From Anisodus tanguticus (taxonomy: Eukaryota > Streptophyta > Magnoliopsida > Solanales > Solanaceae), in the NCBI GenBank assembly GCA_034509755.1, contig CM067549.1, positions 42,359,305-42,423,304 on the forward strand: 64,000 nucleotides of DNA, written 5' to 3'. The position numbers and the translations under genes were made by a program. The notes beneath the pieces are model-generated. The model saw only the letters and a program-made list of their open reading frames with translations. It ran no database searches and had not been told where the DNA came from. This document shows, piece after piece, positions 32,376 through 43,437 of this stretch (position 1 is the first letter of the stretch; each line of letters starts with the position of its first letter).

Positions 32376-33760
32376 ATTTTAAGACAAGATTGTATTAGTA
32401 ATTCGAAAGATGTTGGTCGACAAGTGTGTGACCAAATCTGACTGTGGTTTTCTTCTTGAAAACAGTTTGGTTGACAGTTTTGCTAACAATTCAACAACCG
32501 TGCTTTCAAAACTGGTCCTAGTTATGGTTCTCTCTTTTACGACAGTTACAAGTCTGTTTCCGTCAAAGGTGAGATCTCTGGATCTGATGTTGAGCTTTAA
32601 GATACTGCGGATAGTCATGCTAGTACGGCTAAAGATCAAGGACGAGTTGGTGTCACCGCTCCTGAGGGTGGTGGAAACAAGCGCCCACGAGAGGATGAGG
32701 ATGTCAATTGGGACAAGAGGAGAAGGCTGAAGATGATGATCTATCATGTAGCAAAAGGCCTATATCTGTCCCAGACAAAGGATCCAAATTATGGTAAGGA
32801 GGATGTGGACACCCAGTTTGACTGAAGTGGGCCAGAATCCAAAAGGTCTAAGTTAATAATTCCTCCTTATCTATAATGTGTTTAGTTAATATCTGAACAA
32901 AAGTGTGTAAAGTAAGGCTGGGAATATGAACGTGTTTTAATTAAAAACTTATATTCCCTACATTCTAAAAATTAGATATTGAATCCCCTTCCTTCCCGGT
33001 TAAAGATTGGACTATTGAAAACAAAAGCTTAAAAGATCCGTTCTTTTAGGTGTAATTATTAAAAGTGTGTAAAGTATGTTCGCACATACGAAGGAGAGAG
33101 ATCCACTGACTGTGTGAAAACTGTTACCACTCTTAAGCAAGTGCCGAGAATTGTCTGGGCACCAATCTTAAAGGAAAAAGACTAAAAGATAATGGCTTAT
33201 CTTAAGACGTTGAACCTGTCACACTATCTGACAGAAGATCATTCATTTGATAGGATGATACTGGACACTTAGTCGTACAAATCCTACGGGAAACTGGAGT
33301 GGGCCAGAATATATTTGATAAGATGATATTGGATACTCAGTCGTACAATGCCTACGGGCGACTGGAGTGAGCCAGAATTCAGTTGATAGGATGATATTGG
33401 ACACCTAGTGAAGTGGGCCAGAATTTCCAGGTCTTAAATTATCTTAAGGCCAAAAGAAAGGCATAAAAGTAATGGACACCTAGTGAGGTGGACCAAAGTT
33501 TCTAGGCCTTAAATGATCTGAAGGCCAAAAGAAAGGCAGAAAAGAAATTGAACACTCAGTCTGCCAAATCAACTGGAGTGGGCCAGAGTATCCAGATCAC
33601 ATTTGATCCGATTACGCCCTAACCACGGCCAAGAGGTTGTTCATGTGAAGCAACATCACTTCTAAAGTAGAAGGGGTTGGAGAGGCTGTCCTCAATAGGA
33701 CTTCAGGGAATGGGATCACTCTAAAATGAGGTGATACATGTCCCAAACTTGGTTTAAGGG
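32376..33760 (+). pseudogene. gag-derived region with duplicated segments
   Basis: Two diverged versions of the gag start are visible: KRPREDEDVNWDKRRRLKMM near 32671-32730 and MAYLKTLNLSHYLTED near 33189-33240. Compare LFYLTTLNLSRFLTED in the copy at 40.9 kb. The following gag segment (VDTQ...EVG-type codons; ggacac(c/t)(c/t)agt...agtgggccagaat) occurs about six times between 32803 and 33600, three of them at an exact 68-bp spacing (33249, 33317, 33385). No open frame survives. Role originally: capsid protein. Confidence 0.5.
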
Positions 33761-34099
33761 ACGTTGTTGGTCAAGCTGGTTTGAGACTAGTCCAACAGGT
33801 CTGTAATAACTAAGAATGTTACAGAATGTCTGTAGCTAAATGAATGATATATTTGTAATCCGTGCATCTATGTCATCATAGATTAAGACACATGAAATAA
33901 AAAGTCATTCAAAAGCTAACGAAGTTGAGATTGTTGCCTTCTGTCGACATAAACCCTTCAAAATGAATGTGAGGTAGGCGAAGAGGCAAAATCACCTTTC
34001 CATTCCGTCAAATAAATAGCGAAAGAAGTACCGCTCCTCTAGAACTTAGTCACACCTACATGTGTGATTTGAAGTTTATACAAAATAGAGGGGGGAGAC

Positions 34100-36135
34100 A
34101 AGTACTTTGTGACCTTCATTGATGATGGTACAATGTATTGTATCCTTTGTTTGTTGAAAAGCAAAGATGAAGTTGTTGAAGTGGATAAGCGCTACAAAGT
34201 AGAAGTTGAAGATCAACTAAGCCTACGGATTGAGGAATTCGTAGTGATAGAGGGGGAGAATGTGAAGCATCGTTCATCAAACGACTGCTCATTACTCACC
34301 TCAGTCTAACAATGTTAGCCAAGCGCAAAGCCATACGCCCAAATTATGTGGGGCAAGGCGATCCTTACCGCTAATGCGATTCTCAACAGAACTACGCATA
34401 AGGATAAGGATAACCCTCCGTGTGAAACATGGAAAGGATCCCAAATGTTGTGGGGTGGCTTGGTAGAGGTTAGAATACCAAAATAGGTCAAGTTGGACCT
34501 AAGACTGTAGATTGCATATCCACTGCATCTGCAAATAATAGTAGTGCTTATCACCTCTTGGTGTCAAAAAATGCTAAATTCTTTGAGGATAACTTTCCTT
34601 GAGAGGGAATAAAAAGTAATTGCTCGAGGTTAACAAGAACCCATGAGTGCCTGACTATCCGGAACTGGACGTTCCATATATACAGGGCTCGAAAGTGGCT
34701 GACTATCCGGAACTTAATATTTCAGATCTATAGAACTCAGGGATTCTAGATGTTGAACCGAGACGGAGCAAAGAGGGGACAAAGACTTGTTCCAGGCCTT
34801 CTAGCTTGTATGGTTGAGAATGAATCATGGACAATTAACAAATAATTGTCATCTCCAGAAGCGCTGCTTTGGAAAGAAGCTATAGAGAAAGAAATAAATT
34901 CCATCATATAGAACCATACTTGTGTAATGGTTGACCTTCCTCCGGAAAAAGAACCTTTGGGTTGTAAAAGTGGATACTCAAAATTGAGTACAAAGTAGAT
35001 GGATCTACTGACGAGTATAAGGCCTCGGCTACTTGTACATGTGCTCCTATGTGAATAGCTTAACATCCAGGGCCATTGCAGTCTTGCGTGACATGGATGT
35101 TGAAACAACCTTCCTAACCGGAGAGTTGGAAGGGGAGGATCATAGTTGGTTTGTTGGACTGTTGGGCTTGTTCCTGAACTTCCATTTTGGTCCCTGAAAT
35201 GTTTACATTTTGGTCCTGGAAGTTTCAGTTAAAATAGAAACAATGAATCTGATAATAGAAACATTGAATTTGAAGTTAGAAATCCAACAGTTGGGAAAAC
35301 CAACAATATGAAAGTGGAAGTCATATTGAAACAAAAGATATGGGTATCACAGATGACATCTTAGGAATTGGGATTTCTAAGACATCTAACGGACTGGTCT
35401 AACTCTAAACTCAGTTGTGAGATAGTTGACAGTCTCGTTGAAGCCACCAATGGATATGAATCATAGAACTGATTGGAATCGTGGTGCACCCATATACAGG
35501 GAGTGATATGTGCAGGTCACATGTTTTCAATGTATTGTACACACTACAACCGACCTGGTATCGACCTACAAAGCAGATCAGTTGAACTAATGTTCACTTG
35601 TGATTCTGGAAATGATTGATTGAAGGCATTAAGTCGGATATAACGATATCTAAAATATTCACTTATCTACGGATTATGGTATTCTGGATGTCCAGCGGTT
35701 CTAGGAGAACACAGTGATGCAAACTGGACATCAGATATGAAGAACACCAAAGCCACAAGTAAATGTGTATGGTGGGTCTTGGAAAATCCTCTAAGAAAAC
35801 TTGCATCGACCGATTCATGATGAAATCAGAGTTTATCGCTTTAAACAATGCATGAAAGAAGTTGAGTAACTTCACGACTCCTTAGAGGACGTCCCTTATT
35901 GGGAGAAACACGTGCCTTCAGCAGTTATACATTGTGGCTAGCCGGTCGACTTCAGGAAGGACACGGATGACGGCGTCTGGACATATCTGTCAGATCTGTC
36001 GGAGACATGAGACCGTATGGCGGTTGATCATCACGGGTGTCACTTCCTTGATTACTAATCAAAGGATATAGCGGACCTTTTAACTAAGGGACTACCCGAA
36101 GATCAAGAGTTCTGCCTGTCTAGGGGAATGGGCTT
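34100..36135 (+). pseudogene. pol remnants (RT and RNase H) of the Tork copia
   Basis: Recognisable but shattered: TWKIL-like sequence is absent, but ENESWTINK, SSPEALLWKEAIEKEINSII and MVDLPPEKEPLGCK occur near 34815-34970 (RT start), counterparts of 22018-21780. RNase H pieces lie at 35700-35900 (TSDMKNTKATSKCVWW-like codons), and the SKDIADLLTKGLPED, then SRGMGL ending lies at 36055-36140. The protease and integrase core are not recognisable. Confidence 0.6.
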
Positions 36136-36139
36136 AAAA

Positions 36140-36782
36140 ACCCAAACAATATGAACCTTGGCGGTGGTAAACCAACCATACTGACTGGAGATCCCAAAAA
36201 TTTGGTTCAATGGGAAAACTAAGCTGTAAAAGGTTCAGTTGAGCGCTTCGGTGGAAGCAAGAGCACTTCGGATTATGATTTCCGTAAAGAAACATGAATC
36301 CAAAGCCGCTCCCGCGATAGACATTAAAGTGCTACCTGCATGGTGGGTAAAGGTTAAGCTTCCAAACCTTTAACAATCCTCAAACGATTGAGGTAAAGGT
36401 TGGAGAAACTTTTAATGATTCCTAACACTTGTGAAGTGGGGTATAGCATGATACCTTGTAGGAGATCACCTATTTAATTGCGAGGACAGACCACCTCAAA
36501 TGAACGCAGTTAAGAATCCAAGTGTGTCCACGGCCACAACGGACAGAACAATAAGAGGAAACAAATAAATGGGAGGTATTGTGTTGGTACCATTATCTAG
36601 GCTTACATTAAAAACTGACAGTTCAAGACATCACGTTCACTGCGCAGTAAGTAAGTCTGATGGTATTCAACTAGGGAAGTTTCAAAGCGGAAGCTACCTC
36701 TCCTGATGCAATATCTTTTCGCTGAAAGATTGCTAAAAGTAGGCACCTTGTGTGTGCGCCAAAATCTCTTTCAAGAGAGAAT
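36140..36782 (+). other. 3' untranslated region of the Tork copia, ending in a purine-rich tract
   Basis: It closely matches 39104-39652 of the neighbouring fragment (gcttcggtggaagcaag, gcgatagacattaaagtgct, cttttcgctgaaagattgct). The LTR-proximal sequence is tttcaagagagaat. Confidence 0.7.
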
Positions 36783-37683
36783 TGTTGGAAATTTACTAAT
36801 GTGGAATTAAGTTTATCCCATTATTTATGACTCGAACAATTGGGCCCCGCACGTCGGAAATATCATTTCCACACACGTGCAATCTTAGTGCCAAGTATCG
36901 TAAATTTCGTTAATGAAAGAGATATTGGTACGTAAGTGAAATTTTTGAGACATAGAATGATGGATGGTTATTGGATAAATAACAAGTTTGGCTGATTATG
37001 GAGAGGTTTTGGAGCATTAACTTGGCAGTTTTTCCTCCATAACTCAGCCATTATTTGGTTGCATTAGTTGGTGGTTTAAAGGGCCATTACATGGCATTTA
37101 AATCACCATTACATGGGCACTTGAAGGGACCATCTTGCACACCTATAAATTGAGGCATTTGGCTCAATTCTGTAGAGAAAGAAAATAATATACATACAAG
37201 TATACAACACCACAAAGAGATCAGATTTTCCTGATATCAATCATTCTCTTAGCAATCTTCATTATTCATGTTCTTCGCTGAGATCATTTGTGTAGGCTTT
37301 GTACACTTGATAGTTTGTTGTTTCATCTTGCGAGACTGTTGTACACACTTCCGTAAAGCTTATATAATGTGGCAATCTTGTCTTAAAGACAGAGAGCCAT
37401 CTCTCGACTCAGCCGGTAGTGTTGTGTTTATCTAATTGGTTGCTAAGTGTTTCAGGTGTTAACTTAACAGACGAAGGACTCTAACCGTTCGTATTCTCAG
37501 CGGATCTACAAGCCACAAGTGTAGCAGTTCATGTTCTTGTATTTTTTAATACAAGTTTCATATTTGAAGTTTCAATTCAAGATCAAGATATTGACAACTT
37601 GTTGCTATCCTCTTTGTTGTTTATCATTTCGATCACTGTAATAGTTATTTACTATTCCCGTTGTTGCTTTACATAGTCCAACA
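36783..37683 (+). repeat. 3' LTR of the Tork copia (901 bp), upstream of the ATL gene
   Basis: G-box CACGTG at 36874-36879 and TATA box TATAAATT at 37144-37151, so transcription would start near 37175 and read towards the ATL gene. Compared with the 5' LTR it lacks about 219 bp (the GC-rich block), with an AAG shared at the deletion edges. Confidence 0.88.
37144..37151 (+). promoter_or_regulatory. LTR promoter TATA box facing the ATL gene
   Basis: TATAAATTGAGG inside the 3' LTR; the identical motif is in the 5' LTR at 31840. It lies 927 bp upstream of the ATL ATG on the same strand. Confidence 0.55.
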
Positions 37684-37702
37684 ATATATTGAAAGGAGAG
37701 TA

Positions 37703-38077
37703 AATATATTTTTAGTTTTGGATGAAATGTTCACGGTTCGTTTAATAACATTGTCAAAACAATGTCTCTATTCCAAAGAGGAAAGTTGATACTTTCTAAA
37801 AGTTACACGGGCTTCACTTTCTTATGCCAAACTCTTTATATCTATAGTGCTAGCTTAAATCTAAAGCTAGTTAATTAATGAAACATCGTTGGGAACTCTG
37901 AAGTACATTCCTTTAACAAAATAAAATAATATGTCTTTCCTTTATTAAGACTCAAAAGTTGATCATACTTTACACCTGTTCATATTATACATTTGTCCTA
38001 TATAAGCAATTGGTCTTCAATTCATTCAACACCAACAAAAACAAAAACACACATACAAACTCTCAACCAAAAACTCT
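37703..38077 (+). promoter_or_regulatory. Native promoter and short 5' UTR of the ATL gene
   Basis: Only about 375 bp of non-element DNA remains between the MITE/copia and the ATG. A TATA box, TATATAAG, lies at 37999-38006, giving an expected start near 38030 and a 5' UTR of about 45 nt rich in CA (caacaccaacaaaaacaaaa). Anything farther upstream was displaced by the 6.4-kb copia insertion. Confidence 0.6.
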
Positions 38078-38794
38078 ATGGCAACTATAACTACCACACA
38101 ATTCATTCAAGAATTCATGGAGAACTTCCACTACTCAAGAAGACTACTCTTAATACCAGCTGCTACAGTACAACAATACCACCCGGAGGCCACCATGACG
38201 CCGCCTCCGGGATCCAGAATCAGCCACAGACCAATTGATCTACCACTTGGTCACAACGTCAACACATTTGATGCAAATGTTATAATGGTATTGGCAGTAC
38301 TTGTATGTGCCGTGATTTGTTCATTTGTCTTAAATTCCATCATAAAATGTATATTTAGTTGCTCTACCTTAATATTGGTAGACTTATCCTCAAACCATAC
38401 AAATAACCCAGCTTCCTCAACAAAATTAGCCAATAGAGGGATCAAGAAAAATGCTCTCAAGACATTCCCAGTTATAACATACACTACTGAATTAAAACAT
38501 CCCGGGCTCGACTCTGAGTGTGTCATTTGCTTGTCAGAATTTGTAGTTGGAGAGAAAATTAAAATTCTGCCTAAGTGCAATCATGGATTTCACGTCAAGT
38601 GTATCGATAAATGGCTCAATTCACACTCTTCTTGCCCTACTTGCAGGCACTGCCTTATTGAAACTTGTCAAAGAATTGTTAATGGTGACACATCCGTTAC
38701 AACAACCGCAATTTCATCAACACCTGTACAAGAAATCATAATAAGGATTGAACCTCTCCAACGTGAAGATGTTATATCTAACAGTCAAAGTTAA
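38078..38794 (+). CDS. ATL78-like: ATL-type RING-H2 finger protein, probable membrane E3 ubiquitin ligase
   Basis: A 238-residue single-exon gene, as is usual for ATL genes, with ATG at 38078 and TAA after 38791. Residues 17-26 (FHYSRRLLLI) resemble the N-terminus of the ATL72/73/78 group. A hydrophobic membrane segment spans about 67-89. The GLD motif (143-145) precedes a C3H2C3 RING-H2: C148, C151, C167, H169, H172, C175, C186, C189, with W179 and the ICL...CPxCR context that contacts the E2. All eight zinc ligands are present. The C-terminal about 45 residues are Ser/Thr-rich. Family knowledge: ATLs are membrane-bound ligases that act with E2 enzymes in stress and defence signalling; ATL78 of Arabidopsis is linked to ABA/drought and cold responses. 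The partner and substrate here are unknown. It is the only intact host gene seen. Confidence 0.93.
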   Translation: MATITTTQFIQEFMENFHYSRRLLLIPAATVQQYHPEATMTPPPGSRISHRPIDLPLGHNVNTFDANVIMVLAVLVCAVICSFVLNSIIKCIFSCSTLILVDLSSNHTNNPASSTKLANRGIKKNALKTFPVITYTTELKHPGLDSECVICLSEFVVGEKIKILPKCNHGFHVKCIDKWLNSHSSCPTCRHCLIETCQRIVNGDTSVTTTAISSTPVQEIIIRIEPLQREDVISNSQS

Positions 38795-39103
38795 CTAGAA
38801 AAATAGGAGTAGTACCTAGACCTTAGTTGATTGATATGTATCACACGCTCAATTAGATTAGAAGCTTAGATTTTAAGTTGATATTTTAATTCTTCTTTTT
38901 CTGATGTTCCAATGATGCATTACCAGATCTTGCAAGTGTATATAAAAGGATTGTATTCCAAATTGAGTAACTTTAACTTTATCTAGGAGAAAAATTCGGT
39001 TTTTCCCTTGACCTCTAACAAATTCCAATTTGAGGGTAATTTTAAATCATGGTAAAAATTTTAAGAGGGTAAACTTGGACCCTTTTTTTTTTAATAAATC
39101 ACT
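38795..39103 (+). other. 3' UTR and downstream flank of the ATL gene
   Basis: Non-coding and AT-rich. A late AATAAA lies at 39093-39098, just before the Tork fragment begins. Earlier polyadenylation, near the aatgatgcat/gtatataaaagg region (38910-38950), is equally possible. Confidence 0.4.
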
Positions 39104-40583
39104 TTGAACGCTTCGGTGGAAGCAAGAAACACTTCGGATGATGATTTATGTACGGAAGCATGAATCCAAAGTTGTTCCTGCGATAGACATTAAAGTGCTA
39201 CCTGCATGATGGGTAAAGGTTAAGCTTTCAAACCTTTAAAGGATCCTCAAACGGTTGAGGTTAAGGTTGAGGAAACTTTTAATGATTCCTAACACTCGTG
39301 AAGTGGGGTATAACAGGATACCTTGTAGGAGATCACCTATTTAAGTGCGAGGAAGGCCGCCTCAAATGAACGCACTTAAGAATCCAAGTGTGTCCACGGC
39401 CACAACGGACAAAACCATAAGAATGAAAACGAATAAGGAGAGTTATTGTGTTGGTATCATTGTCTTGGCTTACACTAAACACTGACGGTTCAAGACATCA
39501 CGTTCACCGTGCAGTAAGTAAGTCTGATGGTATTCAACTAGGGAAGGTTCAAAGCGGAAGCTACCTCTCCTGATGCAATATCTTTTCGCTGAAAGATTGC
39601 TGAAAGTAGGCACCTTGTGAGTGCGCCAAAATCTCTCTTTCATAGAGGGGATTGTTGGAAATTTGCCTTTGGCGGGGAGGTGCGTCCACCCATATTTAAT
39701 GAATTAAACACTAGTGTTCCGCATGCATAATCTACTAAGTGAGTAGATGACCGTAGGGCCAAGAATCGTCAAATTTCGTTGAGAAATGAAAGAGATATTG
39801 GTCCACGAAGTAAGGTGTTTGAGGCATGGAAATATGGTGTGGGACAAATCTACCACGTCGGTGGAAAAAGGAAGAATTGCTCTCTTTATGTCTCTAAAGT
39901 GGTAAAGGGGTTCCCAAGGGGTATCCCATGTGTTTAAAGGAGGGAGGACCTAGATGTGCTTGGGTTCAAGGCTAAGCCCACACGCGCGGCGTCGCCGCCC
40001 GCCCGTCCTCCATGCTATATATTGATGCCTTTTGGCTCAATTATGCAGCATATACAACACGAAAAACAATGCACTTTCGGTAACGAAAAATAGTGCACTA
40101 ACAGTGACGAATAACAGTGAGGAAAGAAGCACATATACAAAAGATATACACAACAGAGACACACTATATACACAGAGACAAAACAGAAGAGAAAGTCAGT
40201 CCAATAACGTTGGACGAAAACAGAAACTCTTCCTTCCTTTTCCATTTCTTCAGCAAGTCGATTCGTATTTGTTTTCTTCGTCAGACTCAACCTATTTGCT
40301 TTGTAGCGTTGAGATTAAAGTGTTGTTTTATCTTGGGAGACTATTGCCCGCTAACGTAAAAGCATATATACGGGGCAATCTTGTCTTAGGGACAGAGTGC
40401 AATCACTCGACTCAACACACAACGTTGTAACCATCCAGATTTAGTTATTTCTTGATTTCAGGTTATCAAGATTCAAGACACAACAAGCTTGCGGCAGTTC
40501 TGAACATTGGCCTATTAGTTGATCCTTTCGAACACTTGTAATAGTTATTTACTTCCCGTACTGCTTTACAATAGTAACCAACA
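39104..40583 (+). mobile_element. 3' end of a Tork copia: 3' UTR, purine tract and LTR
   Basis: 39104-39652 matches 36230-36782. The tract atagagggga (39643-39652) leads into an LTR at 39653-40583 (931 bp, TGTTGG to CCAACA) with the family's GC-rich block (gcggcgtcgccgcccg, about 39986). Everything 5' of the 3' UTR is missing. This LTR lacks the G-box seen in the other Tork LTRs. Confidence 0.8.
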
Positions 40584-40991
40584 TTTCTTAGTACCCACAT
40601 TCTGTGCGCTGTACTTTTTCCCACAACTCCTTTGTTGTCTTCATTGTGCAATACACAGTATATAGTGTATCCGACAGACCATTCAGAATGCAGTTTTTGC
40701 ACATGAAATCACTATGATTCTAGGCATCCAGTGTTGACTTCAGGGCATTTGTGACCTGGATATCGTCGCCCACTTCAGTCGTTGTGTTAGACTGAGTGTC
40801 TACTGCATCCCACCAGAAGGAGGATCTTCTGTCAGAAAGCGTGATAGGTTCAATGTAGTAAGATAGAACAACATCTTTTGTTGCCATCTCTTGAAATTGG
40901 TACCCATAAACTTTTCTAGGCGTTCGCTTTGGAAACTAGCAGGAGCAGGGACAACAACATTCCCTTGGGGTCCTCCCTCTTCTAAACACAT
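40584..40991 (-). pseudogene. gag N-terminal half of a Tork copia
   Basis: Minus-strand frames: NVVVPAPASFQSERLEKFMG, FYLTTLNLSRFLTEDPPSGG, VDTQSNTTTEVGDDIQVTNA, DFMCKNCILNGLSDTLYTVY and MKTTKELWEK. These are the gag (UBN2/DUF4219-like) blocks preceding the zinc knuckle. It is interrupted by a frame change near 40800 and a TAG near 40720. Confidence 0.7.
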
Positions 40992-41305
40992 GGGTTACCC
41001 CTTGGGGTCTCAAACTCTTACTGTTAGAGCTTATATAGTGCTCAATCCTTCCATCTTCTACCTATGTGGGAGATTTGTCATTTTGGACAAGACAATCCAT
41101 CTATTAATGTCTCAAACACCTTACTTTGTTTACCAACATTTCTTTCAATCCTTAACGAAATTTGATGATACATGACACTAATATTATCTACTCATTTAGT
41201 AGATTAAGCATGTGCGAAGAAACAATGTTTTCGACATGCGGGGCCCACGTGTTTAAGTCACTAAAGACGGGAAATACTCAATCCTAGGTAGTTAAATCTC
41301 CAACA
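40584..41305 (-). mobile_element. Oppositely oriented Tork fragment: U3 of a 5' LTR fused to gag
   Basis: On the minus strand, 41305 opens TGTTGGAGATTTAAC and runs through U3 (G-box 41246-41251) to about 41010, where it joins gag directly (SFQSERLEKFMGTNF, then KRWQQKMLFYLTTLNLSRFL at 40930-40860). R, U5 and the primer site are missing. gag continues, with stops, through CKNCILNGLSDTLYTVYC (40660-40600) and is cut at 40584, precisely at the CCAACA end of the plus-strand LTR. Confidence 0.75.
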
Positions 41306-42379
41306 TGTTTTTCTGAATAAGAGCGAAAGATAAATCTGTTTGTCTTTGTTTACTGTTTGTTAACAGTCGGTCTTTTAAGAATATTGACTCGTTCAACAGA
41401 TTTCTCTTTGTACAAATTAGACATGTCTGTGAGTATTAAAGATTTACACTTTTTAAGTTGATGCCGTAGAAAGTTCCTTATTTGGACTTGAGAATTGTTT
41501 TAAGTTATATATTGGAACTAGAATTCCTCTAATTTGACTGTGTCCATTAAAACCTTGTTCCAAGGAGAATATTAGTTACTGTTAAAAATATGTTTGGAAG
41601 ATTTGTATATCAGGGGAGATTCTTTGCATATATATTTTTTAATGGCATCAAGTATATGGCATAATTAAATTTCCTTAAAGTGGCTTCAAGTCCAACGAGT
41701 GGAGTGTTGAATGGAAAATCAATATCTCTGTTGTTATGTTCTCATATTGCTACTTAAGATATGATGCCAAAAATTCTGGAAATTTCTCAAAGAACGAATA
41801 GGCTGTATTTTTTGTGGAATTCTTTAACAGTAACATTCTTTTAGACAATTTATTGTTTACCTAATTTATATTTGGTTGGAATTCTATACATGTGAGGAAA
41901 AGAAGGCCGTAAATTTAAGTTTCCAACATGAGCCGCGAGGTGATTTGCTAGGAGTGTCAAAGATTGCCAACCGTTCTATGGTGACATGCTTAATGTGGAG
42001 TGGAGTTGAAGACAAGACTTGAAGATCCAAGAAGGAAACATTTTTTTCGGCTTTTATGTAGGTCTTGGCCGAGACCACCTTTTAGCTTGTTTTAATTCCT
42101 AGCTTAATTACTAGATCTCTTTATAGCTTAATTACTATGCCATGTAATAAGATAAGATGATCAAGCCGAGAACCATCTAGAAGGAGAAGCTTCCAACGTT
42201 CCCCAAGGAGGTAATTCATGAACTAGCTAGTTCATGCACTTATCTACATGGATGACACAAAAGGGTGGCCTAGAAAACATGAAGAGTTGGGTCTTTTCCC
42301 TTCTCCCAAATCAGCCGAACCTCTCCCCCTTTCTCATTCGGCCTAGATGCATTTTTATGTCTATCTTGTTACCTCTTCT
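41306..42379. other. Unclassified non-coding DNA
   Basis: No open frame of note. From about 41870 the sequence reads like the U3 of an old LTR (see next entry) but no start could be fixed. Confidence 0.3.
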
Positions 42380-42690
42380 AGAAGGTTTAGAACTAGTATA
42401 AATAGAGGATGTAGTTGATGAAATGAGACATTGAATTTTTATGAAATATATTTGAGTTTTCTCAAACTTTGCTAAGTTATTCAACTTTTGTGTTGTTATC
42501 TTAGTTAGTCCTTTTGTGGTCCAACCCTTGGTCCTTTTGTGGTCCAAACCGTAGGTGTAAGTCTAGTTATAACTTTTGTGATCTAACTATACCCAAGTCA
42601 AGGTTCTATCCCGTTACTTTATCACAAACACATTAGAAGGTCATCTCGGCCTACATCACCTTACCCGCACCCGAACTTATCTTATCAATT
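42380..42690 (+). repeat. Possible LTR remnant with TATA box
   Basis: actagtataaatagaggatg (TATA at about 42397) is followed by a T-rich leader and a direct repeat 'ccttttgtggtcca' at about 42510 and 42533. This resembles the promoter and R/U5 part of an LTR, but no ends, TSD or internal domain are recognisable. Confidence 0.3.
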
Positions 42691-43190
42691 TCGTGCCCAA
42701 TCATTGTCCTAACTGCCTAATCCCTGTCACCCCAATACACTACAACACTTCCCCAACCTACACCAAAAAGGTCGTTAACCAACTCCTCCCAAAAACACCC
42801 GAGAACCCAACCAACTACTCCACCATCCTCACCGGGTTCAGTCTTCGTACCTTACTGTTCCGACTAGTTTCCGCCACCTTACCACCATCCAACCACCAAC
42901 ATAACCTACAACGTGTCTAGTTCATCCTTTCCAAACGCCTTAGCCCCAAGCCACCTAGGGGCAGCCGTACACCTCTCACAAACCTAAACTGTCCGAAAAT
43001 CGTCCTATTCCACCAACCTCCATTTCACTCCCATATTTGTGTCCGTCCAGCCCCAAACCAACTCCGACCAACCCAACCATACAATCTCCTCCTTATATAC
43101 ATCAACATGCTTCCTTAATTGAGTTAATCTTTAGGTGTTATATGTGTTGGTTTCTATCTATTGCAACAATCAGTGTTAATTCTTTACATT

Positions 43191-43225
<35 letters not shown>

Positions 43226-43419
43226 GGGTTTTTTTTCTTCCTATTATTCCTTTTTTTACTATTTGGTTCTTGGAAAATTACGAGCTCTGTTTCACGGGGG
43301 TTCTTTCTCTATATGTATTATTGGTTCGTCTGATATTTCGAAGTGTTGCACGTAAGTAATTTCTTTTTTACTTTAATGAAAATTGAGATTTTAATGTTAA
43401 GATTTGAAATTGGGTTTTT
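42691..43419. other. C/A-rich then AT-rich non-coding DNA
   Basis: 42690-43100 is rich in cc/ac dinucleotides without a supported frame. A (TA)n run lies at 43190-43226. Nothing else was recognised. Confidence 0.3.
43190..43226. repeat. (TA)n microsatellite
   Basis: Near-perfect TA dinucleotide run with one phase slip. Confidence 0.9.
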
Positions 43420-43437
43420 AAGAATTCAATTTTCCCA

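Larger units (their letters stand above)
31258..37683 (+). mobile_element. Tork-type Ty1/copia element, degenerate internal region
   Basis: It is flanked by atata on both sides (31253-31257 and 37684-37688). The LTRs open TGTTGGAAATTTAC, and they end CCAATA (left, one change) and CCAACA (right). The interior (32376-36782) retains gag-derived segments, RT and RNase H fragments and the 3' UTR, with no long open frame. The distance from its 3' LTR to the ATL start codon is 394 bp, in the same orientation. Confidence 0.85.
31003..37700. mobile_element. Stowaway-like MITE interrupted by the Tork copia
   Basis: The left end at about 31003 (cttcatccatttcaatttat) and the reverse complement of 37684-37700 (ctcctttcaatatatgtgaa, reading across the TSD) match as inverted repeats. 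The piece left of the copia is 31003-31257 and the right piece is 37684-37700. Removing the copia and one TSD copy restores a MITE of about 270 bp. TA follows the right end (37701-37702); the left TA is not preserved. Confidence 0.55.

Noticed and set aside
32379..32747. Open frames on both strands near 32.4-32.7 kb, one with a Lys/Arg-rich patch
   Set aside because: The Lys/Arg-rich part aligns with the gag start of the Tork family; no evidence for a captured host gene.
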